NCBI GenBank assembly: GCA_031253985.1
Contig: JAIRVH010000188.1
Location: forward strand, 1-64,000
Direction of reading: 5' to 3'
Source: Sphingobacterium sp.
GTDB taxonomy: Bacteria > Bacteroidota > Bacteroidia > Sphingobacteriales > Sphingobacteriaceae
Length of the DNA: 64,000 bases
Part shown: positions 8,585 through 16,551 of the stretch, piece by piece
Numbering within the stretch: position 1 is the first letter of the stretch
Layout of the letters: each line of letters opens with the position of its first letter
Position numbers and translations under genes: made by a program
Notes under the pieces: generated by a model
Told to the model about the DNA's origin: nothing
Seen by the model: only the letters and a program-made list of their open reading frames with translations
Database searches by the model: none

Positions 8585-11062
8585 ATGGATAGCAGAAGAG
8601 ATTTTATCAAGAAGGCTTCATTGTTAGCCGGAGTTTTTGGTTTGCAAAGTGCCATGCCAGATGCGATACAACGCGCATTGGCGATTGAACCGATAACTGG
8701 AAGTACCTTTTTAGATGCCGAGCATATTGTCTTATTAATGCAAGAGAATCGTTCTTTTGATCATAGTTTTGGAACGCTTCGTGGGGTTCGGGGATTTAAT
8801 GATCCACGTGCGATTAAATTACCTAATGGCAATCCGGTATGGCTGCAGTCTTCGGCCAGTGGAAAGACCTATTCACCGTTCCGACTGGATATCAAAAACT
8901 CCAATGCTGCCTGGACCGGAAATTTACCACATTCCTGGGAAAACCAGATGGCAGCCCGAAATCAGGGGAAACATGATAATTGGATCGAAGCGAAGCGTCC
9001 AGGCGGGAAGGTCTTGAAAGAGATTCCTTTGACCATGGGGTATTATACACGTGAGGATATTCCATTTTATTATGCATTGGCTGATGCCTTTACCATCTGC
9101 GACCAGCATTTCTGTTCATCTATTACGGGTACAACAACCAATAGACATTTCTTCTGGACTGGAACCTGTGTGCCACATAAAGGAGCGAAGCCATTGGTGC
9201 GGAATTCAGATATTTATTTTAATCGTTGGGCACATTGGAAAACTTTTCCCGAGCGACTGGAAGAAGCGGGAATCTCCTGGAAAGTCTATCAAAATGAAGT
9301 CAGTATTGAAAGTGGCTTAGACGGTGAGGATCTGTTAGGCAATTTCACGGACAACAATTTGGAATGGTTTGCACAATATCATATTGAATTCAAGAAAAGC
9401 CATCTTGATTTTATGCGTAAACGCGTGACGGAATTACCCGCGGAAATTCAGGAACTAGAAAAAGCATTGGCGAATAATAATACTGAGAGTGTACAGAAAA
9501 CGCAAAATAAACTCAAGCAGAAGCAGGAGCAGCTGAATAGCTACCAAAAGCATTTGGCACGTCTTACAGATCGTGCTTTTCAGCAGCTTCCTAAAGAACA
9601 GCGTGCTTTACATGAACGTGCTTTTCAGACGAATGAGGGTGATTCTTTCTATCGTGAGACAAGTGTGGTGACACATGAAGGTGAAAAGATTACTGTTCCT
9701 AAGGGAGATGTTTTACACCAATTTAGACATGATGTGAAATCTGGGACGTTACCTGCCGTGTCGTGGCTTGTAGCACCACAAAGCTTCTCAGATCATCCGA
9801 GCGCCCCTATGTACGGTGCTTGGTATGTATCGGAGCTTTTGAATATTCTGACAGAGAATCCAGAAGTCTGGAAGAAAACCATTTTTATTCTGAACTATGA
9901 TGAGAATGATGGTTATTTTGATCATATTCCTCCTTTTGTAGCGCCTAACCCAGCAGATAGCCATTCAGGAAAGACTTCACCAGAATTAGATTATAGCGGT
10001 GAATATGTGAGTTTAGCACAGGAGCTTGCCGATGGGGAAGAAAAGGGTAATGCGACGGAAGGTCCAGTGGGGCTCGGTTACCGTGTACCTCTGATTGTGG
10101 CATCACCTTGGTCAAAAGGCGGTTGGGTCAATTCGGAGATTTGCGATATCACATCGACGATTCAGTTTATGGAGCATTTCTTTGAGAAAAAGTTGGGCAA
10201 GCATGTGAAAGAGGAGAATATCAGTTCGTGGCGCCGGGCCATTACAGGTGATTTGACATCGATATTTCGGAAAGCTGAGGGAGCGAATGCTGTTGATTTG
10301 CCTTTCCTTGATCGGAATCAGCAGATCTATGCGATTGATCAGGCGAAATCGAAACCGCTACCTAATAATTTTCATGTTTGGTCGAAAGAGGATGTCGCAG
10401 GATTGCGGTCTAAAGGTCATTCCTCTTTACTGGCAAGACAGGAGAAAGGTCAGAAAAACTCCAGTGCACTGACGTACGAGCTTTATGTCAAAGACTCTTT
10501 TGCTAAGGAGCACAATCAGATTCATCTGACACTAGAGGCCGGTAATAAAGTATTTGGCGGTAAATCGCTCAGTAGTCCTTTTAATGTCTATAGTGGACCG
10601 AGCTATAAGGAGGGCGTGAAATTTTGGCCGTTTGCAGTTATGGCAGGTCAGGAACTAAGTTTTGACTGGAAATTGGCGGACTTTAAAGATCACCATTACG
10701 ATTTGACTGTGTACGGACCTAATGGTTTTATGCGTGGATTTCAAGGACGGGAGGAACCCTTATCTGTTCGAGCGACGTATGAAATCGGGAAGAAAGGTTT
10801 GTTGACGGGTAATCTTGTACTGGAGGTCCATAACAAAGGGAAAAAATCATTTCATGTACATGTAGAAGATAATGCTTACAGCACCTGGAAGAAATCTATT
10901 GTACTTGCGGCAGGGAAATCTACGAAGTGGATTGTAGAATCTCATAAAACCCACGGTTGGTATGATGTTACTTTGCACGTGGAGGGGACCAAATTTGCAC
11001 GCCAGTTTGCTGGTCGTGTAGAAACGGGTAATCATTCGAAAACGGATCCGCAATTGGGATAG
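8585..11062 (+). CDS. Tat-exported phosphocholine-specific phospholipase C
   Basis: 825 residues from the ATG at 8585. This start gives MDSRRDFIKKASLLAGVFG, a twin-arginine signal; the open frame extends 38 codons upstream but those residues form no leader. The phosphoesterase domain begins at about residue 40 with the family signature LLMQENRSFDHSFGTLRGVR and continues with TTTNRHFFWTG, LNYDENDGYFDHIPPF and GLGYRVPLIVASPWSKGGWV, where Asp, Glu and His metal ligands are visible. A coiled-coil-like insert rich in Lys/Gln/Glu lies at about 275-330. The C-terminal part (about 615-820) looks like two DUF756 domains. Enzymes of this type cut phosphatidylcholine or sphingomyelin to release phosphocholine in the periplasm or outside. 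It follows the SusC/SusD pair, so the product or lipid may be the transported ligand. Confidence 0.92.
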   Translation: MDSRRDFIKKASLLAGVFGLQSAMPDAIQRALAIEPITGSTFLDAEHIVLLMQENRSFDHSFGTLRGVRGFNDPRAIKLPNGNPVWLQSSASGKTYSPFRLDIKNSNAAWTGNLPHSWENQMAARNQGKHDNWIEAKRPGGKVLKEIPLTMGYYTREDIPFYYALADAFTICDQHFCSSITGTTTNRHFFWTGTCVPHKGAKPLVRNSDIYFNRWAHWKTFPERLEEAGISWKVYQNEVSIESGLDGEDLLGNFTDNNLEWFAQYHIEFKKSHLDFMRKRVTELPAEIQELEKALANNNTESVQKTQNKLKQKQEQLNSYQKHLARLTDRAFQQLPKEQRALHERAFQTNEGDSFYRETSVVTHEGEKITVPKGDVLHQFRHDVKSGTLPAVSWLVAPQSFSDHPSAPMYGAWYVSELLNILTENPEVWKKTIFILNYDENDGYFDHIPPFVAPNPADSHSGKTSPELDYSGEYVSLAQELADGEEKGNATEGPVGLGYRVPLIVASPWSKGGWVNSEICDITSTIQFMEHFFEKKLGKHVKEENISSWRRAITGDLTSIFRKAEGANAVDLPFLDRNQQIYAIDQAKSKPLPNNFHVWSKEDVAGLRSKGHSSLLARQEKGQKNSSALTYELYVKDSFAKEHNQIHLTLEAGNKVFGGKSLSSPFNVYSGPSYKEGVKFWPFAVMAGQELSFDWKLADFKDHHYDLTVYGPNGFMRGFQGREEPLSVRATYEIGKKGLLTGNLVLEVHNKGKKSFHVHVEDNAYSTWKKSIVLAAGKSTKWIVESHKTHGWYDVTLHVEGTKFARQFAGRVETGNHSKTDPQLG

Positions 11063-11143
11063 CCATCTGGTTTGATAAAAGGCAAATAGCGAATTTATGG
11101 TTTCTTGTGATCTGATCTAGTTCAAATGTTTACCATATTTACG

Positions 11144-11181
11144 AAAATCCCAGTCTAATAAAATATTACTGGGATTTTTTT
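11144..11181 (+). terminator. Rho-independent terminator after phospholipase C
   Basis: AAAATCCCAGT (11144-11154) pairs with ACTGGGATTTT across a 13-nt AT-rich loop, followed by a T-run to 11181. It lies 80 bp after the phospholipase C stop and could also act on the convergent - strand operon. Confidence 0.8.
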
Positions 11182-11271
11182 CTGAAATTGTCTGATGTTA
11201 TTGGTCACAAAGATTTTTCATCTCGCGTTCTTTGCTGTAGGTATCTGCTAAGTCATGCAGGTTTTTTATGA

Positions 11272-11289
11272 GCAATAATTTTTTATTGC
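11272..11289 (-). terminator. Weak hairpin downstream of the alpha/beta hydrolase
   Basis: GCAATAA (11272-11278) and TTATTGC (11283-11289) form a small 7-bp stem with a 4-nt loop, 21 bp past the stop of the - strand hydrolase. The following - strand bases are only moderately T-rich, so termination is uncertain. Confidence 0.35.
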
Positions 11290-11310
11290 AGTGCATATCC
11301 ATACACTCAC

Positions 11311-12657
11311 TTATAAAGCAAGCTGTATTTTCGCAGGGTAGATACGTTCGGGATCTGCAAATAATGCAACACTTTCAACCATAGCAGAAACGGTAGATAC
11401 AACCTTTTGTTGCCCTTTATTTTGGTCATTATATATAATTGTGACTTTCTTGGATAGGTCGATAAGTTCATTATTGACGAAAATGGAGATTTTTCCTTTT
11501 GTCAATGCTTGCTGGGTAGTCATATCTGGGTTTAACAATTTAGTTTTTAATGTAATGGTATTTGTCGCTTTATCCATCTCAATATCAAATCTGACACGGT
11601 CGTATTGACAATTTTCTTTGAGGGATACCGGGGATTGTTCGATGGCGATATTGTAAAAGCCTTTTCTATACCTGCCATCCATTGGAAACCACACCCAGGA
11701 TAACTGAGCTGGATTTGGTTTGCGTTTATATTGAACAAGCCAAGGAGATGTAACGGTATAATCTATCCCATGTCCTCTCCCTTCTTGCAGGACAATATTG
11801 TGTACAAAATCTCCTGGAAATAGATGTTCCAAGCTGTCGAGCGCGTTTTTAGCGGAACGGGTGAGTGTGTTCCTTCCAAATCCAGTATCGTTGGCACCCG
11901 TTTGAAATGAAAAGGCCAAATGTTTGAAATTTTCGGGCGGAGCATTTTTTAAGGGTTCCCCTCCGGCCATGGGGCCAGCTCCAGCGAAGTAATCGGCGTA
12001 AAAAGCTGCTAATCGCTGGCTTCCGTAGCCTCCTTCGGAAATACCCATGACATACAGCGCATTCGGATCAATTTGCTGGTCAAGCATAGCAAGACGAAGT
12101 AACTTTTCCCAAGCTAATTGAACAGGCTTCAACCACCACCGATATCTTCGTTCATTGGGAATTTGTGGAATAAAATAGCGCGACGGTGAATCACGGTAAC
12201 GTAGCGACCAAGCTAGCGTTGCTTTGAGTTCCATTTCTTTTGGGCCAGAACCATGGAGGTTGAGAAATAGTGGTAATTTTGTATGACCTATCGAACCTTT
12301 CTGGATGTAATAATAGGGTAAAGGGTTTTCATTGACCAATTCCCATTGGTGTAGTTTATAATCCTGTAGACCACTAGCGGCTTGAGTTGGCAAAGGAAGT
12401 GTGTCGTGTCGACTGTTCACGCAATGCCACACCGCCCATATTTCCTGTTGTAGTGCTTTAATCTCGGTAGATTTTATTTTGGTAATTATGGAGGTGGGAA
12501 CTAGGGAATCTTCGGTGGCAATGTTTTCAAGGCGTGCTTCGAAATACGTTTCCATTTTCATAAGATCATTTTTGTGCAGCAGGGATTGAGCTTGGACCGA
12601 GGGAACTATAATCATGATGTAAATGAGTTCGAATATCTTTTTTTTATAGCTTTTCAT
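11311..12657 (-). CDS. Secreted alpha/beta hydrolase (esterase/peptidase-like)
   Basis: 448 residues with an N-terminal signal (about 1-23, IYIMIIVPSVQAQ). The catalytic region is an alpha/beta-hydrolase fold: oxyanion strand LFLNLHGSGP (about 130-140), nucleophile elbow GISEGGYG (Gly-x-Ser-x-Gly-Gly, near residue 206) and a late GHGID supplying the probable catalytic His. A beta-rich tail of about 110 residues follows and may be a binding domain. The product could be an esterase, a feruloyl-esterase-like enzyme or a dipeptidyl-type peptidase; I cannot separate these. It is the last gene of the second sigma/SusCD locus on this strand and is separated from the PKD-like gene by 85 bp containing a perfect inverted repeat. 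Confidence 0.8.
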   Translation of the reverse strand: MKSYKKKIFELIYIMIIVPSVQAQSLLHKNDLMKMETYFEARLENIATEDSLVPTSIITKIKSTEIKALQQEIWAVWHCVNSRHDTLPLPTQAASGLQDYKLHQWELVNENPLPYYYIQKGSIGHTKLPLFLNLHGSGPKEMELKATLAWSLRYRDSPSRYFIPQIPNERRYRWWLKPVQLAWEKLLRLAMLDQQIDPNALYVMGISEGGYGSQRLAAFYADYFAGAGPMAGGEPLKNAPPENFKHLAFSFQTGANDTGFGRNTLTRSAKNALDSLEHLFPGDFVHNIVLQEGRGHGIDYTVTSPWLVQYKRKPNPAQLSWVWFPMDGRYRKGFYNIAIEQSPVSLKENCQYDRVRFDIEMDKATNTITLKTKLLNPDMTTQQALTKGKISIFVNNELIDLSKKVTIIYNDQNKGQQKVVSTVSAMVESVALFADPERIYPAKIQLAL

Positions 12658-12686
12658 GGGAGTTACTGTTTGCTTATTCTTGAATC

Positions 12687-12726
12687 TTCATTGGAGTTTC
12701 GCTCCTTAAGCCAAAACTCCAATGAA
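12687..12726. repeat. Perfect 13-bp inverted repeat between PKD-like and hydrolase genes
   Basis: TTCATTGGAGTTT (12687-12699) and AAACTCCAATGAA (12714-12726) are exact reverse complements with a 14-nt loop. The repeat lies in the gap between two co-directional genes on the - strand. No T-run follows, so it looks more like an RNA-processing or stabilising hairpin, or an attenuator, than a simple terminator. Confidence 0.7.
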
Positions 12727-12742
12727 ATATGTAGTACTGTTG

Positions 12743-14278
12743 TTATTCGCGGTAAGTTACCGAAGCAATTTTTCCAAATCCGTCAAAAGAAGAGGATAAG
12801 GATGCCGTACCAGATAATGGTATTTGATAGAATTCCATCTTGCCAGAAGTATTTGGAGTTGTTTCGTCGTAACTACACACCATTAACTTTGCCGCATAAT
12901 TTTTATAGCGGGCACTAGTTCTATTTTGTATAAAACGTTGGTATTTAATCAGGCTGATTTTTCTATTTCCAAGGTCAAGCAGCTGTTTGTGAACTTTGTT
13001 GAAAGGGTCGTATTGATAGACCTTGCTTCCGACAGCGTATATCAGGTAGCCGTAGGTAGGGTCGATCGCATAAAAATCCGCCTGATCAATCTGATTGAGA
13101 TTCTCCACTTCGTCATAACCCAATGGTGTAAATTTGGAACTTGAAGGTACAAAGCGATAGAGCATTAACTTTTGGGTCGTTGGGTTTTTGAGCAAAGCGT
13201 AGAACTGTTTGGTACTGGTCAATGCGCACTCAAGATACAATAAATCCTGTCCCATATTGGCTGGGTTGACGATAGTGGCATCTGTCGACGTTGGTATTAC
13301 AGAGACTCTATTTGTTCCCATATGCAGCACAAAACGTCGATTATCTTTGTCATAGTAAACAGTGTAAGCATCACGGTTTCCGTCATAACAAGCCAAAAAG
13401 GGAGCCATATTTATATTACTCCCCGAATTTAGCCTATTAATCGGCGGGCCATATAAAATGGCTTGTTGTTTATACTCGAACATTAAGATACCTTCACTAT
13501 CCACAACGTAAGTTTGTGGCGTAGAGCTACTTCCCATGCCTACAATCCGGTTGGCGTGATACTTCGCTCCAGTAGACCGAAGTACTTCCGTTTTGAGATT
13601 GCGGTAATCGCTCCAGTTACGTGTATGGTTGTTGATACTATAGGTGGCAAGATCCGTGCTGATGTAGACGCGATTATTATCATTGTTGCTAAATATGTCT
13701 TTGTTGGGCGTATAATATACCTGAATTGGTTTTCCCTCCAATTTAAGGTCACTGGTAGTAGATAAAAGATCAGTATAGCGATCAAATGGAAGTGTATCGG
13801 CTTTATAGTTCAGCATATCAAGCCGGCTTCCTCCATCGATTTCATTAAGGATAAGCCAACCATTTCCCAGTTCGGATGTCATGGTAAGATTACAGGTATG
13901 TTGCCAACGTTCGCCTGTGCTTTTGTCAACAAGACGATAATACAATATATAAGAACCTGTTGGCAGGGGTAAGTTTATATTTAAATCTTTTGTTGTTGCC
14001 AAAGGGATCTTTTTATCTGCATTGACTGTCGCCTGCCAGTTGTAGGCAAACCATTCAAAGGTAAAGTTGGTGCTATCAATAGCTTTACTAAACGATGTAT
14101 TGAAGATGGGGCTAATGCTTAGGTTTTTCCCCGTAGTACCAGTATAGGCTTTTTCAATGCCACTGATACCGATGGTATCCAAGCTTGTATAGTTGTAATT
14201 TCCGAGGTCTTTTCTGCATCCAGAGAAGACTACAATCAACAAGGTAATTAGGGATAGGGTATAGCGTATATTTTTCAT
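12743..14278 (-). CDS. PKD-like family surface lipoprotein
   Basis: 511 residues. The lipoprotein leader is MKNIRYTLSLITLLIVVFSG with the lipobox Cys at 21 (SGC-RKDLGNYNY). The RKDLGNYNYT start, Ig/PKD-like repeats (about 30-130) and the later GNGWLILNEIDGGSRLDMLN block match the Bacteroidota PKD-like family linked to SusC/SusD/DUF4843 loci. The remainder is beta-rich and propeller-like. It ends SLSSSFDGFGKIASVTYRE, nearly the same ending as the paralogue at 26727-28259. It lies 20 bp after the DUF4843 gene. It is probably a surface substrate-binding accessory of the SusC/SusD complex. No enzyme motif is visible. Confidence 0.85.
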   Translation of the reverse strand: MKNIRYTLSLITLLIVVFSGCRKDLGNYNYTSLDTIGISGIEKAYTGTTGKNLSISPIFNTSFSKAIDSTNFTFEWFAYNWQATVNADKKIPLATTKDLNINLPLPTGSYILYYRLVDKSTGERWQHTCNLTMTSELGNGWLILNEIDGGSRLDMLNYKADTLPFDRYTDLLSTTSDLKLEGKPIQVYYTPNKDIFSNNDNNRVYISTDLATYSINNHTRNWSDYRNLKTEVLRSTGAKYHANRIVGMGSSSTPQTYVVDSEGILMFEYKQQAILYGPPINRLNSGSNINMAPFLACYDGNRDAYTVYYDKDNRRFVLHMGTNRVSVIPTSTDATIVNPANMGQDLLYLECALTSTKQFYALLKNPTTQKLMLYRFVPSSSKFTPLGYDEVENLNQIDQADFYAIDPTYGYLIYAVGSKVYQYDPFNKVHKQLLDLGNRKISLIKYQRFIQNRTSARYKNYAAKLMVCSYDETTPNTSGKMEFYQIPLSGTASLSSSFDGFGKIASVTYRE

Positions 14279-14298
14279 TTTCTAGTTTCAAAGGTTTG

Positions 14299-15093
14299 TT
14301 ATTGTACATTTTTCCCCATTTTCATTGCTGTGCCGTCCTCTTCTAAAATGGGTGTTCCTTTTGCAGTCATATCATTGAGATAAGCCTGGAATCCATATCC
14401 CCAAGCAGGCAAGCTGTTACCGGGCATCACTTCCTTGGTAATCTCATTGATATCGAGGTTCAGCACACCGATTAACAGCTGGAATTTTTTTTGACTATAA
14501 GCACCAAGATAGTTGACAGATAGATAGGCGTATTTATTTCGAGATTCATCCCAGAACCAAGGAGGACCAACGATATCGTCCGCAATAACAGAAAATCGAT
14601 TGAAGTAACGTATTTGTTGTTGGTCTCCTGTCCCAATCATCTGCGATTCCATTTGCAAGGCAAAATTTTCATTAGCTCGTAAGGCTAGGTTTAAGATTCG
14701 CTTTTCTGTTTGTAGCGATTTAGATCGTTTGAGCCGAATTCGTATTGTATCCCGGAGCTGTTGTGCCTTAATTTGGAAAGTCGCATTTTCAATTTCAAAA
14801 TCCTCGCCCTCGACGAGTGTGCTGCTGGGCAGTATTTCCAGATGGTAGCTCCTGTCGGTAGCTGCTTTTGCCCCTGTGGTTGCCACAGGAACCAATAGCA
14901 AAGTATCTTGGATCAGTTCAGAAATATAGCCATAAGAAAAGAAGCTGCTGTCTATCGGACGATATATGTTGGAGACTCGTTCTCCCGGAAAATAAATACT
15001 ATTCTGAGATTGATAAAGATCGAGTGTGTCTTCTTTACAACCTGTTGCATAGATTAATGATGCAATAAAAAGGTAAGCTAGTTTTTTCATCAT
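14299..15093 (-). CDS. DUF4843 domain lipoprotein
   Basis: 264 residues. A lipoprotein leader ends ASLIYATGC-KEDTL, with the Cys near residue 19. The mature start has the family-type motif SQNSIYFPGE, then a beta-sandwich core with SSTLVEGEDFEIENATFQI and RDTIRIRLKRS. The C-terminal part includes GPPWFWDESRNKYAYLS and ends IFEEDGTAM-type residues. Proteins of this type sit beside SusD and PKD-like lipoproteins and are probably surface binding subunits. It starts 6 bp after SusD and is paralogous to the gene at 28274-29041. Biochemical role unknown. Confidence 0.82.
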   Translation of the reverse strand: MMKKLAYLFIASLIYATGCKEDTLDLYQSQNSIYFPGERVSNIYRPIDSSFFSYGYISELIQDTLLLVPVATTGAKAATDRSYHLEILPSSTLVEGEDFEIENATFQIKAQQLRDTIRIRLKRSKSLQTEKRILNLALRANENFALQMESQMIGTGDQQQIRYFNRFSVIADDIVGPPWFWDESRNKYAYLSVNYLGAYSQKKFQLLIGVLNLDINEITKEVMPGNSLPAWGYGFQAYLNDMTAKGTPILEEDGTAMKMGKNVQ

Positions 15094-15099
15094 GTTGGT

Positions 15100-16551
15100 T
15101 TATCTAGGTTCAGTTTCGGCCAAAGGTAATGGAAAGGTGTACTGTGTGGTCGTTATTGTTTTCTGTGCATTGGACGTCGCGGCTAAGATAGAGGTTGCGT
15201 TTGTCCTTTTGTAGTAATACCAGAGCTGTCCTTCTCCATAAAACTCACGACGGTATTCCTTCATAATATCGAGTGCAGTGTCTGTATATGCTGTTAATGC
15301 CTGACAATTGCGGTGCGTACGAATTTCGTTGAGGTACGCTAGTGATTTGTTTGGGTCGGTTTCACATTCTGCGGCAATCAGAAAAATTTCACTTAGCCTA
15401 AGCCCTGCTATGGTATATCGGTAATTTGGGGCACTGGTGTTGCTGAGATCCTGATATTTAAGGAAGACATTGTATGATTTACCGCCAGCTACCTGCCAGT
15501 TGAGACTGTATCGATAATCATTGGGCCAATTGTCAAAGATAGCATTCAAGAAAGATGGGTTTGTTCCGGCCGTTAGAATGGTATTGTCCGCTAGTGCGGG
15601 ATTATAGAGGTTGTTGTAAATGCCATACAAGTTGCGGTTTTCAATCGCAAAAAGAACTTCGGTGGAGTAAATACGATTTACTGTACTGGGATCGCTGATA
15701 TCTGTACTCTGCACCCATGGGAATTTGCTTTTATTTTGAATAATAGTTTCTGCTGCCGCTAATGCCTCTGTTTTCTGGTCTGCATATAATAGTACACGCG
15801 CCTGTAGCCCTTTAACTGCATAGTAATTTAGGTGATAATTACGCGCCTGCAGGTATGGCTTTTTGCCATAGTCAATAGTACCTGTGGTCTGATCCACTTT
15901 TGTCATTGTAAGTGCAGGATCTGACGTTTGCAGTAATTGTTCTGCAAGTTGGAGATCGTCAAGGACATTGGAGATGACTTCCTTAGTTGTTGAGTATGGG
16001 GCCGATTCATAGCCCGTATGGTCGTAATAAGGAATTGTCGCGGCTTCTGGCGCTACTGTGTAAGCTGGGGCAAACATGCGGACAAGGTCAAAGTAAAGAT
16101 AGGCCCGAAGCGCGTGTGCTTCGCCCGACATAATGGCTTTGGACTGCTGGTCCAACACCGAACCATAGGTTTCGATGTTTTCCAGAAATTTATTGATATT
16201 GGTAATGTTGACATAAAGATTTGTCCAAATTGCACTGATGCGGTTTTTTGGTCCTGCTTCATCGTAATTGAAATTTGTGAGAGCTTGTATGCCAAGGTCA
16301 TGTGTAGAGGACATGTAATAATATTGTGCCAGGAGGTCAGGCACTTGTAGCGTTAGTTCGCTGCCATAGAGATTGTCGGCCCCCAACTTGAGGTAGATGC
16401 CATTGAGTCCGTCAATGAATCCTTGAGGAGTCTGGAAGACTTCATCTTCGATAAACTTATCTTCGGGCTTTACATCTAGCCATTTGTTGCAGCCAGTTAA
16501 TGCGTATGCACAAACGAAAAATGGGATGAGTATTTTTTTTAGCTGTTTCAT
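15100..16551 (-). CDS. SusD/RagB family lipoprotein (tandem locus A)
   Basis: 483 residues with leader and lipobox CAYALTGC-NKWLDVKPEDKF, the classic SusD mature start. TPR-like helices include GEAHALRAYLYFDLVRMF and YAVKGLQARVLLYADQ. The C-terminal RagB/SusD block has RLSEIFLIAAECE and LNEIRTHRNC, then MKEYRREFYGEGQLWYYYKR. Its ATG overlaps the SusC stop by one base (TAATG), so the two are translationally linked. It is the surface cap of the SusC encoded just before it. The paralogue at 29053-30483 shares the same blocks. Confidence 0.94.
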   Translation of the reverse strand: MKQLKKILIPFFVCAYALTGCNKWLDVKPEDKFIEDEVFQTPQGFIDGLNGIYLKLGADNLYGSELTLQVPDLLAQYYYMSSTHDLGIQALTNFNYDEAGPKNRISAIWTNLYVNITNINKFLENIETYGSVLDQQSKAIMSGEAHALRAYLYFDLVRMFAPAYTVAPEAATIPYYDHTGYESAPYSTTKEVISNVLDDLQLAEQLLQTSDPALTMTKVDQTTGTIDYGKKPYLQARNYHLNYYAVKGLQARVLLYADQKTEALAAAETIIQNKSKFPWVQSTDISDPSTVNRIYSTEVLFAIENRNLYGIYNNLYNPALADNTILTAGTNPSFLNAIFDNWPNDYRYSLNWQVAGGKSYNVFLKYQDLSNTSAPNYRYTIAGLRLSEIFLIAAECETDPNKSLAYLNEIRTHRNCQALTAYTDTALDIMKEYRREFYGEGQLWYYYKRTNATSILAATSNAQKTITTTQYTFPLPLAETEPR

